A DNA stretch of 64,000 nucleotides from Rhizophagus clarus (lineage: Eukaryota > Glomeromycota > Glomeromycetes > Glomerales > Glomeraceae), in contig BLAL01000034.1 in NCBI GenBank assembly GCA_015698045.1, positions 1 through 64,000 on the forward strand, read 5' to 3'. Positions 46,798 to 59,254 of the stretch are shown here, in pieces. A model generated the notes under the pieces. That model saw only the letters and a program-made list of their open reading frames with translations, had not been told where the DNA came from and made no database searches. The position numbers and the translations under genes are program-made. Within the stretch, counting starts at the first letter, position 1. Each line of letters begins with the position of its first letter.

Positions 46798-47496
46798 TTA
46801 AAATTGTCCAGTTGTTGTTACAACAGTAGGAACATTTTTCATACGTAACCATTCTTCTCTCAATTTACGATATGTTCTTTTCATACCAAACGAAGAAATA
46901 TTTATTTGGGGGTCAGTACGATCACTAAATTTAAAAATCATTTACGTTAATTTAATTATAATAATAAATCTAATATATATATATATATATATATATAATA
47001 TTTAAGACTTACTCCGAAAAAATTGTTAAAGTTCCTCTACCAAGCAATAATTGAAAACAACCCCTGTGAAATTGCAAATCGGTTATTCGTCGAACATCCT
47101 AAACGAAAGAAGAATTTCGTTAATTGAACACTCAAAATATATTACATATGGATTACCCAGTTGTTTAATAATACTCACCAAAGTTGATTCTGTTGAACCG
47201 CAACATCCTCTAACATAATCAACTCTTTTATTTGTTATTTTCCATTTAACTGCAAAAAAAAATAATTTAAAAAGCATTTAAAAAAACTTATTATCTCGTT
47301 ATTTTAACCAACTGAACACGAACCTGAACTGCAACATAATGGTGAACATATTCCCATAGGCCATGTCGTCCCTTCCCAGATAATTTCCTAATAATTTAAT
47401 TTTGAATCAAAAGAAAAAGTGAAATTTTTTTTTTATTTATTATAGGCAAAAATAATAATTTCTTTGATGAGAAATTACCTCTCCGGTTTGTAACAT
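46798..47496 (-). CDS. Small bacterial-type PH-like (bPH) domain protein, five exons, 126 aa
   Basis: Exons (minus) 47496-47479, 47387-47309, 47249-47179, 47098-47013 and 46924-46798 total 381 nt. Read together: MLQTGEEIIWEGTTWPMG, a Cys-rich CSPLCCSSGSCS, WKITNKRVDYVRGCCG, DVRRITDLQFHRGCFQLLL, GRGTLTIFSDDRTDP and INISSFGMKRTYRKLREEW. The W-x-I-T-N-x-R, D-V-x-x-I-T-D and G-x-G-T/I-x-I-F pattern is that of the bPH_2 (YdbT-like) fold known from bacteria and some eukaryotes. None of the exons exceeds 127 nt, which is why it is easily missed. Function unknown; the Cys-rich insert could bind metal or be lipid-modified. Confidence 0.7.
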
Positions 47497-48328
47497 TTTT
47501 AATCTGAAAAAAAAAATTTTTTTTTTTTAAAAAAAAAATTTATTCAAGAATAGCAGGTACTTAGTCTATTTATAATCATTTTCGATCGTCCATGTTTCAC
47601 GGCTAAAAAGTTATTTTCGGACCGCCAAGATATTCACAATTTTGGTATCTGTATGTAGCAAGTATGATTCTCTTTGTCAAGAGGATCTTGTGAAAAAAAA
47701 GAAATCGGTTGCTCACAATAAAACAATGGTACTTTTGCTTCTATTCTTAGGTATCACGTGAATAAGATTATAGTGTATTTGTTAATAGATTAACTGTTTA
47801 AGAATGTCATTATATATGTATAATTTTTCTGTCATTAGTCATTATTAGCTTATTTCGTTGCCCACGTTTGTTCTCCTATCTTAGAAAAAAACATGTGCGA
47901 AAAAACAATGTCTCAAAATTTCAATCGCGTTATAAAATTTATATATGCTTATAATTACTTAGCTTTATCATATTTTATAAGTTAAATAAGTTTAAAACGA
48001 ATAGCTCAAATGATTAGTTCAGTGATTAGTTCAATGATTAGTTCAATTAGTAACCGAAAATTTTGAATCCACGTGGATTTTACTCATTCTAAAGAGAAAA
48101 TTTGGCTTCTTAATCATGCTTAAACGTATAATTAATCATATTTTAGTAACCTGCAAGCTTGCCTAGCTTACTTTTAGCTTACTAAAATTGAAAACATAAA
48201 ATGGGGTCCTTTTCTTTCATTTTTTCAATATATCACCACATTTTATCAATTCAACTTCTTTCATATATCATCAACTTTTATCAATTTTAATTTCTTTCAT
48301 ATATTACCACTCTCTTCAAAATTATAAC
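47497..48328. promoter_or_regulatory. Intergenic region upstream of Argonaute, with short repeats
   Basis: A T12 run flanked by A-runs lies at 47513-47540. Three ATGATTAGTTCA(A/G)-type 13-bp units occur at about 48008-48045. Three related units of about 34-38 bp, each with TCAATATATCAC- or TTCTTTCATATAT-like sequence and ATCAA, lie at 48218-48310 just before the Argonaute ATG. They may be part of its promoter or 5' UTR; I see no gene. Confidence 0.4.
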
Positions 48329-51300
48329 ATGGAAACTATTTCAAAAACCCCTTCTGAACTTACTGAATTTGTTTTACGCCCCAGTTTGGGTACTTCTGGT
48401 AGAAAAATTCGTGTTCGCTCAAATTTCTTCGAAATTACAAATCTTCCTGACATGGATATTATCCAATATGATGTTACCATTACTCCGGATGTACCACCGA
48501 TTTTGAATAGAAAGATTTTTGCAGAGTTTGAAAAACTCAATCTTTCTGGAGCTTTGGGAAATGTTCGATCTGTTTTCGATGGTAAAATTTAAAAATTAAA
48601 GTTTGTAAAATTTGTGTAATCATAAACAAATACGTTTTTTAACGTTACACTTTAATAGGACGTAAGAATATTTTTGCTCCTCAACAATTACCCATTAAAG
48701 ATTCTCAAATATTTAAAGTAATATATTTCATATTTTTATTTTTATTTTTTTTTTTTTTTGCGACGAATTTTTTGAAATAAATTTATTAATCATCATCATT
48801 GCTAAAAAATTAGGTATCTCTCTCAAATTATGAAAATACTTCTGGCAAGCGCCTTCCAAATACTTTTGAACTTAAGATGAAGAAGGTTGGTAGGATTAAT
48901 TATGAGGAACTTGTATTATTCCTTGGAGGAAAGAGACAATTGACTCCTAATTGTTTAACCGGTTCGTTATATTTTTACTTTCATGATTTTACTGCGCCAC
49001 ACTTATTTTTTTACTGATTAGATTTTTAAATTATTATGACAGCTATTATGGCTCTTGATGTTATTATTCACCATCAACCATCTATGAATTTTGTGACGGT
49101 TGGTCGTTCTTTTTTTACGCCACGAGGTTCTCAAGCTATTTTTGGAGGCGCAGAAGTTTGGCAAGGATATTACCAATCTGCGCGTCCAACTCAAGGTGTG
49201 TTTTATGTAATTTGATTGTTTATTGTCTAGTCCTGAATTAATTTTTGTTTTATTATCCTATTAGGAAAAATGATGATCAACGTGGATTTGAGTGCTAGCG
49301 CTTTTTATGAACGTGGTCCTCTTTTACTAATGGTTACAAAGTTACTTGGTCGTAGAACACCTGATGATCTCCGTCGTGGAGTTTCTGAAAAGGATTATCA
49401 AAAAGTTGAAAGATCCATCAAGAACTTAAAAATCCGTGTTACACATCGTGGAGAATTAGCATCAAAGAAAAGTTTTAAAATCAATAAACTTACTCAAAAC
49501 AGTGCAGATGATATTAAATTTGAGAGTAATGGAATTACTATGAGTGTCTCAGAATACTTTCAGAAAACTTACAATAGACGTCTCGGTTATCCATTTTTAC
49601 CTTGCGTTGTGGTCAAAAGAAATATTTATCTTCCAATTGAAATTTGTGAAGTAGTTGAAGTAAGATCATACTTTTCTTGGTCTTTTTTTTTTTTTTTTAT
49701 TTTCTTCAAATCTAATATCTGTAAATATATATATATTTTTTTTATTTTATATAGGGACAACGTCATATTCGAAAACTAAATGAGAAACAGACAGCCGATA
49801 TGATCAAATTCACTTGTCTACAACCTAATGATCGTGCAAACAAAATTAGACAAGGCGTGGATTTATTAAATTATCGCACTAATGAGTATCTTAGACAATT
49901 TGGTCTTGTAATTAACAATGATATGGCTATAGTAAGTAATTTTATATACATGAAATAATTTATTCAAATTAAAACTTTAATTAATTTTTAAACTTAATAT
50001 TTTAGCTTGAAGCTCGCGTACTTTCTACCCCTACCATTACTTATCATCCGTCCTCACGTGATTTTTCATTTCAACCACGCGAAGGATCTTGGAATTTGAG
50101 AGATAAAAAAGTTGCTGTTGGTGTCACTCTTGGTTCTTGGGCGGTTGTCTGTTTTGGATCAGAACGTGATTACTCTCCCCAAACGATCCAAGCATTTGTT
50201 AGACAACTCGTAATTACGTGCTCTGATACTGGAATGGTACGTAATACATGTTTTGAAAATAGATTCTATTGTAATTATTAATTTACTAATTTAAAAATTT
50301 ACTAGGATGTTCCAAATAAGACACCACCTATAATGCATGCAAGTCCACAAGGGGATATTGAGGGTACACTTAAGCAAGCTTGGCTTCGCGCCGGAAATAA
50401 CTCTAAAGCTCAACCTCAATTGATCTTATGTATTCTCCCCAACACTGGAGTTCCGCTTTACGCGGAAATTAAACGTGTAACTGATACAGTCATCGGAGTT
50501 GCAAGTCAATGTTGTCAAAACAAACACATGATACAAGCAAAAAAGCAATATTGTGCAAATATTTGCCTAAAAATAAACGTAAAATTAGGAGGAATGAATT
50601 CTTTTATTTCTCCATCTCAAGTTCCTTTCATTACTGATCGCCCAACCATTCTTATGGGAGCAGACGTTTCTCATCCAGGACCTGGTAATTATTTTGTAAA
50701 GGATTCTTATTTGTTTAGGGCTCGACGGTAGAGCATACGATTGAATATCGTAAGATGCAACTTTATCTCATGTAATTTTACTTTCTTCAATTAGGTGAAT
50801 CAAATCTTCCATCCATCGCCGCATTATGTGGTTCCATGGATTCTAGGGCTTCAAGATATTCTGCTTCTATTCGAGTTCAGTCTGGTCGTACTGATATTAT
50901 AGCTGACTTGGGTAACATGACAAAAGAAGTGTTGAAGACCTTTTACCAATCTTGTGGTAGAAAACCTGAACGAATTCTTTTTTACCGTGATGGTGTTTCT
51001 GAGGGTCAATTCTCTCAGGTTCTAAGAGGAGAAGTTGACGCACTAAGAGGTAACTATAAGAAAAATTGATCTTGTATTATATATAATATGCATTTCGTGT
51101 TCATTAATCATTAATTATCTTATTTATCTCATATGAATAGCTGCTTGTGCATCTCTTGATCCTGATTACAGACCAACTATCACATTTGTTATTGTTCAGA
51201 AACGTCACCACACTATTTTCTTCCCTTTGGATAGACGAGACGCTGATCGTACTGGCAATTGTCTTCCTGGAACCGTCGTAGAAACAAAAATTACCCACCC

Positions 51301-51957
51301 TTTTGAATTTGATTTTTGTAAGCTAATTATAAAGATATTATCTATCTTGGTTTGTGTCTTTTAATGCTTATTTTTTTTTTAAAAAAAAAAAATGCAACTA
51401 TCGCAGATTTGCAAAGTCACCCCGGACTACAAGGAACTTCTCGTTCAACTCACTATCACGTATTGTACGATGAGAATTCATTTTCTTCTGATGGGTAAGA
51501 GTCAAATTATATATTAAGATAATTATATTTTATTTTTTTAATATTGATTTTGTTTTTTATTTTTTTTTTTTAGAATCCAACAATTATCTAATAACCTTTG
51601 CTATATTTACGCGCGTTGTACCAGAGCAGTTTCTATTGTAAATATTTATTTAATGTATTTAATGCTAACACGACTATAATCCTTGATAATTTTTTTTGCT
51701 AAAATTTCTTTCTTGTCTTAGGTGCCTCCTGTTTATTATGCACACATCGTGTGTCGACGTGCTAGATTTCATTCTCACGGAGACGATATTGAAGTTTCTG
51801 AAGGGGACATTGGAGCCACATCAACTTTCGGCGTAGTTAAGCCTGAATTGCAACGGGTACGCTTTTCGTTTTGAACATTTCCACTTTATATTTCTATTGA
51901 GACCATAAGATAGTAATCTTTTCATATTTCCTTTAATAGGTCATGTATTATATGTAA
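48329..51957 (+). CDS. AGO: Argonaute, 14 exons, complete, 843 aa
   Basis: Exons: 48329-48581, 48659-48717, 48814-48961, 49043-49195, 49265-49659, 49755-49931, 50006-50236, 50306-50684, 50795-51049, 51141-51317, 51407-51494, 51574-51637, 51722-51856, 51940-51957. They sum to 2532 nt. The N domain begins [19 protein letters not shown]. The PAZ region includes [23 protein letters not shown] and PIWI follow: [12 protein letters not shown]-like [24 protein letters not shown] (D592), RTDIIADLG (D632), [12 protein letters not shown] (D664), [13 protein letters not shown] (H801) and the C-terminal MYYM. Spacing of the tetrad (40, 32, 137) mirrors human AGO2 (40, 32, 138), but the glutamate finger is Asp. 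It would bind small RNAs and silence or slice complementary RNA. The start is chosen from the conserved N-domain; no upstream ATG in frame is needed. Confidence 0.93.
50717..50752 (+). ncRNA. tRNA-like 5' half inside Argonaute intron 8
   Basis: GGCTCGACGGTAGAGC folds as a D arm (GCTC/GAGC). ATACGATTGAATATCGTA then folds as an anticodon arm (TACGA/TCGTA, loop TTGAATA, which would place GAA as anticodon). No acceptor stem or TPsiC arm follows, so it is not a complete tRNA. It could be a decayed SINE head or tRNA relic. The host intron is 50685-50794. Confidence 0.3.
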
Positions 51958-52689
51958 ATACTTTTGTTGGAGTTGAGCTATTTTGTTTTACTGCAGCGAA
52001 TTTTCTTTTCTGTATGATAAAAAGCACGCATGTTTCTTAGCTTGTAGACTTGTAAAAAAAAGTTTTGTATAGTTAATGTATATAATAGAACTTTTTTTGT
52101 AAAATAATAAATTGCGAAATATTACTACTGATATAAACTAAAACTGGTTTTTAGCCAATGAATATAATTTTCAAATTCGGTAAGATTTGGAAAATCTATT
52201 TAAACTCTAATTGATTTTCTCAGGAACCGATAAATCACAAGTTTTTTAATGGATACTCTCTTTAGTGCTTTTTATGTTTTTTCCATTTTTAAACTCATTT
52301 TTAAAAATTTTTAGAAATATCAGTTTATAAAAATTTCGGAGTTTTTTTTTTTAAAACAAAGAACTTTTTAAATAAAATAAGTAAATAAAATTATTATAAT
52401 CGCAAGTTTTTCCTAGTAGTGATCGTACAAATTCAACAAATTTGTTTTCCATTTCTAAGCGAATTTATTAACTTGATTCCGTGTTACTATTACTGTAAAG
52501 ACATCACTAAGGTTCATTGTTGTTTAAATATTGAAAAATTTATAACTATAAAGTTTTCGAAAGTATTTAAAAAAAGAAAAAGAGAGGATTCGAAAGTAAT
52601 TGCGATTTGTACAATCAATTAATTTCGTCTCTTTATATGCCTCGTAATTTCATAGAACTAAAGATTATCATCTAAGTAATCGAATAATT
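51958..52689. other. Intergenic, no gene seen
   Basis: Argonaute 3' flank and the promoter of the next gene. A 67-codon frame at 52419 has no supporting features. Confidence 0.6.
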
Positions 52690-55600
52690 ATGAGTATCAT
52701 AGAAGATAATTATTATGAATTGGAGGTAGAATAATAATATTTAGATTAAATCAGTTTTTTTCTTAAAGATTTATTACAATTAAATCATAATTTTTATTTA
52801 GGTAAAACCCGTATTTGAAAATCATATAGCTCGACTTCAAGGACCATGTATGCGATGGGTACGAAAATTTAAAATGATCCTTTTGCGAATCATTTATTAT
52901 TTCATGATTGAGAACTTTTTTAAAATTTGTTATCTTATAGCGGATGAATTTATTGGCCGTTTCTGACAGAGATAAGAACATCATGTTTGTTGCTATGGAT
53001 GATATGATTTTCGTGCATCAGTTGAATATTAATGGTAAACCAGGGGATCCTATTAAGAAACTAAGAGTTTCTGCAAATCTTGAACGTACAAATAAGGTTA
53101 ATATTTTTTATTATTATAAGAAATTATAATTCGATTTATTTTACAAGACTTTTTAATATTTAATTTTATATACTCTTAGACAATTAATGCTATCAAAGTT
53201 GGTAAGATCGGTAACGAAGAAGTGCTTGTTAGCGTTGACGAAGCAGGTGATATCCGTATATGGTTTACGTCTAACCTTGATAAAATTCCAATACAATTTA
53301 GGTAAATTTATCCGATTTTTTTTTAATATTCTTTTAACAAGAAGAGATTATTTTAAATATTTTTTTTTTTTTTAAAAAAAAAAATTATATAATATAGTAT
53401 AAATGAGTCAACATGGGGTATAGCATTACATGGTCCAAAACGTTTGTTGGCAGTAAGCGCTAATTCACATGAAATTACAATCTTTAATTTAAAAGAAAGT
53501 GGAAAGTTTTTCAATGAATTTGATGACGATAATGATTTAGAAAATTCTGATGAAGAAGGGTCACAAACGCCAAGGACTTATGCTTCAGTATTGACAAAGA
53601 TTTCAGAAAATGATGCACTTGGTGGGAAAACAACTTCTGTACTTCGAGGCCATGAGCACAATATTCCTAATATATGTTTTAGCGCGTGCGGTCGGTTTTT
53701 GGTTTCATGTAGTATCGATTCTACATGTCGAGTTTGGAATATTAAAACGGGAGAATTAGTACAGACGAAAATATTAACTGGCGATTGGTTTGATTTGAAT
53801 GATAATGACGAGTGGTATGAATAATCTTAAAAGAATTAATCTAAATAAGATATATATATATATATTTAAATTAATAAGTATCTTGATCTCTTTTTTACAG
53901 GGGTTGGACAGCAAATTTTGTTCCTAAATCTGCTTTCAAAGCTGTTTCTTCTAATTGTGAAACTTTTCAACACCTGACTTCAAATCCGGCGAGCATTTCG
54001 TCATCCCCTCGGTCTGTTGAGACAATGGATTCACTTAATCTTTATCGTCAGCATTTAAGACGAAACTTGGTTGGACAAAGACCAAATGTACGAGCTCCAG
54101 AGGATTTACATAGGATGATTATTAGTAGAAGTTTAAGAATTAGGAGCAGAGAGTACGAGGATGGTTATATAGAAAATGAGGCTCACTCCGAATCAGGTAC
54201 AGAAGAGGAGTCAACAGACGATAATTCAGAATTAAGATCAAATGAAGATGATCCCGAGTTGGAATCGAGCGATGATGATACGGAAGTGGGGTCGAATAGT
54301 ATTGACCGACAAGAAAATAATGAGCATTTTCTTAATAGGGAACGTTTAACAGAAATTGAAGGGAGTGCCACGCCGGCTTACTATGACCGTGCTGAGTCAG
54401 CAACTCCCGTTGTGGAGAATTATACGGAAAATAATCCAGACTATAGATGGTCAGTCGGACATGAGTTAAATATCTTGAATAATAATCATGAACAAAGTGA
54501 AGATAATTCATCCTCAATATCGGAAAGAGAAGTGGAGAAGAATAATGACGAGGAAAGATCCGAGGAGATAATTGAAGAACGATTAAGCCAACCTACTCAA
54601 AGTAATTCATCTACACATCCTTCATATTCTCCAAGGTCGTATACGGTTTCAGAGGATTTAACTCCAGCTTCATCACATAACACTAGCTCTTCGCCCGAAT
54701 CATCAGGTAATTTCAATAATGTTTCCCAAAGTCATTCACTAAATTCTTTTATGGGTTCATCTTTTGTACATTATGAACAAAATCCTTCTCAATTTTGATT
54801 ATTTTCGTCCATAAAATCAATACATCTTCCAGCATCCCCTTCTTATTCTCCTCAATTCTCGCCTCAATATGTTCTTGCTACTACACAATTTTCGTCTTTT
54901 TCGCCACATTATCCATATACATCTTCAACTATTTCTCCACATTATTCTCCAACATCGCCACATTATACATACTCGCTAACATCGCCGCTATGTTCGACTA
55001 CTTTTTCTACTTTTTCACCATCTTATAACACGTCCCCTCAATATGCGACACAATATTCGTCACATAATTCTCCAAATTATTCACCATCATCTCCACATTT
55101 TTCTCCCACTTCACCTGAACATATTGAACATCCTTCGTGGTTTTCAACTATATACTCACCAATTGTTTTGCAAAATTCGTCTTCTTCAGTGTCCCCGGCA
55201 TATTCTCCAGTATCACCAGAATATATTCCAGCGAACCGTGAACCATCTCCGTATCACTCATATATAGAGGAATCTATCGATGATGTTATAAGCGGTTTAC
55301 AGCAGGAATCATCATTATCTAGTCCAAATATAAGACGTGATTCATCGCCAGAAAGGGATGAAATTGAACCAATTTCTCAGTCGACTACGAACATTGTATA
55401 TAATGAAGACGCTGTGCATGATAATGATACCCTATGTTCGGATGACTCGCTTACGATTGATTCATCTTCACCTTCATCTTCACGTGAAGGTATCAATTCA
55501 CCATTAAGGGCTTCAAATAATTACTATGTCCGGTCTCATGTTCGCATACAGCCGCTTGGCTCATCTCAATCAGATTGTTGTCCAGATTTAGGATTACCTG

Positions 55601-56340
55601 ATGAACTTGTCCTTTACACAACAAAATATGATTTACTTTTGCTTGACCCTAAAATAAATTTGAAAGTATTGCATACTGAAAAAGACTTAGTGCATAAAGT
55701 AGATACAAGACGTTACCCATATCAAGTAGATTTTGATCGATTAAATATGGTTGAGGTTCGATTCAATTCTTTTCGATTAAATTTCCTTTAATATCAATGA
55801 TTTATTACAATAGAAATGATGAATAGGGATTAATTATATAAATTGTTTGTTTATAAATAGGTGATTCCAGAACTTTCACTCATGATAGTAGCTAGTCAAC
55901 AGGGAAAGATCGCGTTAACTAGACTCATAAAGTATGAAATTAATTAATAATTCTTTGTTTATTTTAAATATATTTTGAAACTAATTTACTTTTTTATAAT
56001 CGTTCGGTTAGAATCGTTAATGATAATGGGGATGAAAATTATTATTTATATCCAGAAAAGCATCTTCCAAACACGACAATGAATGCACCATTGTTAGGTA
56101 AATAAAAAGAATCTTTTTTTTTTTCTTATTTTATTTTATTTTATTAATTTTATTTATAATCTCTTTATTGTTATTTTTTAATACAAAGGCATGTTCGTTG
56201 CAAAACATAATAAGCTTCAAGATCCTGCCTTGTTTTATTATCGGTTATATTTAGTGTATTGTAATGGTACAACATTTTGTTATGAAATAAGAAGAAGAAG
56301 AGAAACAAACCCTCTAAGAATGGATAATATTTTTATATAA
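52690..56340 (+). CDS. CRT10-like WD40 protein with CTD-like heptads, 10 exons, 957 aa
   Basis: Exons: 52690-52725, 52802-52858, 52941-53096, 53180-53301, 53398-53814, 53901-54754, 54833-55755, 55861-55931, 56012-56097, 56189-56340. WD-repeat strands: NLLAVSDRDKNIMFVAMDD, EEVLVSVDEAGDIRIWFTS, TSVLRGHEHNIPNICFSACG and FLVSCSIDSTCRVWNIKTGE. The middle is acidic and Ser-rich (about 350-545), then Tyr-Ser-Pro repeats follow (YSPQFSP, YSPTSPH, YSPSSPH, FSPTSPE, YSPVSPE; about 548-690). The end, PELSLMIVASQQGKIALTRL and YYRLYLVYCNGTTFCYEI, matches the C-terminal domain of yeast Crt10, a regulator of ribonucleotide reductase genes. Intron 54755-54832 has a weak donor (GTTCAT); if retained, a TGA ends the protein at 54798. 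The CRT10 assignment rests on the last domain. Confidence 0.75.
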
Positions 56341-56805
56341 TTCGTCCATTAATTAATTAATTTTAATTTATATTATTTAAGAATATGAAAATAATGGAAC
56401 AAAAAAAAAAAAAAAAAAAATTTGATTATTATAGTTGTAATCTCATTTATAGTAACTGGTAACTTGCTTTTTTTATCTTGATTTACTTTTTATTTTCTTT
56501 GTAAAAATTAGTATTAATATTTATAAATTATATATTATGAAAATTATATTATATAAAATATCTAAACTTTTTTATATGAATGTTAAGTATAATCAAATTA
56601 TATATTTATTATCATTATCATTTGATTTTGTTTCTCTAAAAAAGGTATTCTTTCAAAATAAATGTAAATTATAACAGATGACATATTTACAAGAAAATAA
56701 TAAAATGAAATATAACAAAAAAAAACAAAAAATGCATGGAATAAAAATAAAATTGTCCAATAAATAAAATTGAAATGGATAAATATACAACTTTTAAACA
56801 ATTAA
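56341..56805. other. Short convergent intergenic region
   Basis: 3' ends of the CRT10-like gene (+) and the PX gene (-) face each other here. Poly-A run at 56399-56420. Nothing else. Confidence 0.6.
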
Positions 56806-58691
56806 TTAATCAATGAGCCACCATTTAACTACTGGAGTAGCACCCAAAACAGGATGAAGCAAGACATAAGTCAAAAAATATTCCATATCTTTACGACGCT
56901 TCTCAATAAATTCAGGTACAAATTTACCCACAATTTTTTTAGGAGGTAAATTTGGAATAAGTTTACGATATTTGGGTTGAGCTTTAATAAGTTGTGCTCG
57001 TAATTTAACGAAATCGGAATACCTTTTTCTTACTACAAGTTCCTTTTTTTAAAAAAAAAAAGAAAAACAATAAAAAAAAGTTAATAATTAAATTAAACTA
57101 AATTATTGATGATTGAAAAATAATTTCTTACATCCGGACAACTAATTGTACAAGTATATACAGTGTATGAACTGATCCCTGTACCTATTCGTATGGGATT
57201 GCTGACAGTGACATTCTCGGCTAGATTACTTGAACTGTTACAACGATTCAAACTAATCTGAAAAGGATGTGGTGAAGGTGATGATACTATTTCGGAAGGA
57301 GCAAAAGACGTATCGGAAAAATTGTCATCATTATAATCACTCTATAAATAAAAGAAGTAAATTAGCACTGTTGTTCCCGCATTTTTGACAATATAACACT
57401 TTACCATATGCGATGAATCATCTTCAAATGATGTATTGAGAGTAGTCGGTAGGGAATAAATAGAACTCGCTCGCTTTGCATTATTATACTTTTGTGTAAA
57501 TGACGATAATTCTTTGATTTGTATATCTCCAAAGTTAGATTCTTGGCTTTCAACGGCATCGACAAACTCATCATTCAGTTCATCATTCTCATGGATTATT
57601 AATTGGGTCAAATGTTTTTTTGTAACAGATAAATTATTATCCTTTGTAGCTTCGGTAGACCAGAATGGAACTCGTACAGTGCTAGCAGTGTTTGTGCAAA
57701 TTTGATCAGATGAAAAAAAAGTTGTCGTGGAAGATTTTGAAGGAGATTTTTTTAAACCAAGATTTCCAACGAACAATTTAGTAGCTGGTGCGTTTTCTGA
57801 ATCCATTGTATGGCCCCTTAATGAATTATTTTCTGTGCAATCATCATGAATCGTCTCTGAAGAAGAATCTTCTAAATCATGATCATTGTGAACGAACATA
57901 CTAATAGATCTATCTTTAGAATTATCACTGTGAGGAGGCTGTAATGTTTGTGGTATTTCACAATGGATATTGTTTCTATATACTTTATTTTCAGATGATG
58001 GCAGTTCTTTATAATATTTATGCGAGTTGGACTTTTGCTCAAAGGTTGGATTTTCAACGGATGCAACTAGAAATAAAAAAAAAAAAATTGATATATTTTT
58101 AAAAAATTGACAAATTTTCACACAAAATTTGCTACAAAAAAGTTAATCTTACCTTCAATTCCTTTTTTTAGAAGTAAATGTAAACTTTCCATTGTATCTT
58201 GGACGTAATCAAACCAATTACTAGATAAATTATCTCCATAATTTTCAATTTTTTCTTTAATTTCCGTTAATTCACCAATAACAGCTCGAATTTCGCGACG
58301 TACTTCTAAGACTATTAAGTTTCGATAAACATAAAATCAAATAAAAATTACTTAAAAAGCTAAACATTACTATAAATTTTACATTAGTGAGAATGAGTAA
58401 ACTATAAACAACTAAATTTTGTGTATAATAAATATTTACCTTGTAAAGATCTTGAAGCTAGAGCTATGTCATAAGACAAATCATTCAAGTCTTCCTCACA
58501 ATCGCCCTTTGTTAAAGCTTTTTTCCGGATAAGAGTATCAGACTGTTTTTGTAGCAATACTATATTTATGTTCAGAAAACAAAAAGTCATTAGAACTCCA
58601 ATTCACATAAATACAATTTGGAAATCGTAGACTTACAAGTAACATGACTGGATAAATCCAAAAGATCTTGTACTTGACTTTGTAAATCCAT
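56806..58691 (-). CDS. PX (phox homology) domain protein, YPT35-like, six exons, 480 aa
   Basis: Exons (minus): 58691-58637, 58559-58440, 58311-58153, 58066-57405, 57341-57132, 57042-56806; total 1443 nt. The first 120 residues are helical (MDLQSQVQDLLDLSSHV, LEVRRE, IGELTEIKEKIENYGDN) and may form a coiled coil. A long Ser/Asn/Asp-rich linker follows. The C-terminal PX domain spans about 370-480: ISSYTVYTCTISCPDELV, RKRYSDFVKLRAQLIKAQP, LIPNLPPKKIVGKFVPEFIE, KRRKDMEYFLTYVLLHP. The RYSDF, PPKK and EKRR motifs are the phosphoinositide-binding elements, usually for PI3P on endosomes or the vacuole. The arrangement resembles Ypt35-type endosomal proteins; sorting-nexin relatives are possible. 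Confidence 0.85.
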
Positions 58692-59254
58692 ATACAAATA
58701 ATAATTTTTTGAGAAACAAATTAGAGAAAAACGATTATTGGAAATTACGAAAGGGATAATATTTTAACGACGGAGCCATATTGTCGTACGATAAATTTGG
58801 TGTAATACATTTTTGGAAATAAATTCCCCTTGTTTGTTCAACGCATCATCACAACATAAACGAAATTTTTATCGTAAGTGCAACAATGTATAAACTAAAT
58901 TTAATCTTGCATGCGGAGAAATTGAAAAAAAAAAAATGACATATTGGTGTGGAGTAAAAAAATTAGTTACGCCAAATTTTTCGGAATTACTTTATTAATT
59001 TCGACTTAGTTATCGGCTATTTACTGCTGTCAAGGTAATGGTGATCAGCAATATACATTAAAAAACGGCAGTTATGGAAGTAATGGATTAATAATCATTA
59101 CGTATCCATCTTTGCCGTTTTTTGACTAACCAGTCCGTAACACCATTCGAAATAAGCAACATAACGTCATTTTCACCTGGTAATTTTAAAATAAGTTTTT
59201 CCTTTCTTTGTTGTTTTGCGTTATTCAATTTTTTTTTATCATCCGTTTCTAAAA
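58692..59254. promoter_or_regulatory. Divergent intergenic region between PX and PANK4-like genes
   Basis: About 560 bp shared by two genes transcribed away from each other, so it must hold both promoters. No clear TATA or repeated site was picked out. Confidence 0.4.

Noticed and set aside
54332-54517. Minus-strand ORFs within the WD40 gene
   Set aside because: Shadows of the Ser/Glu-rich coding region.
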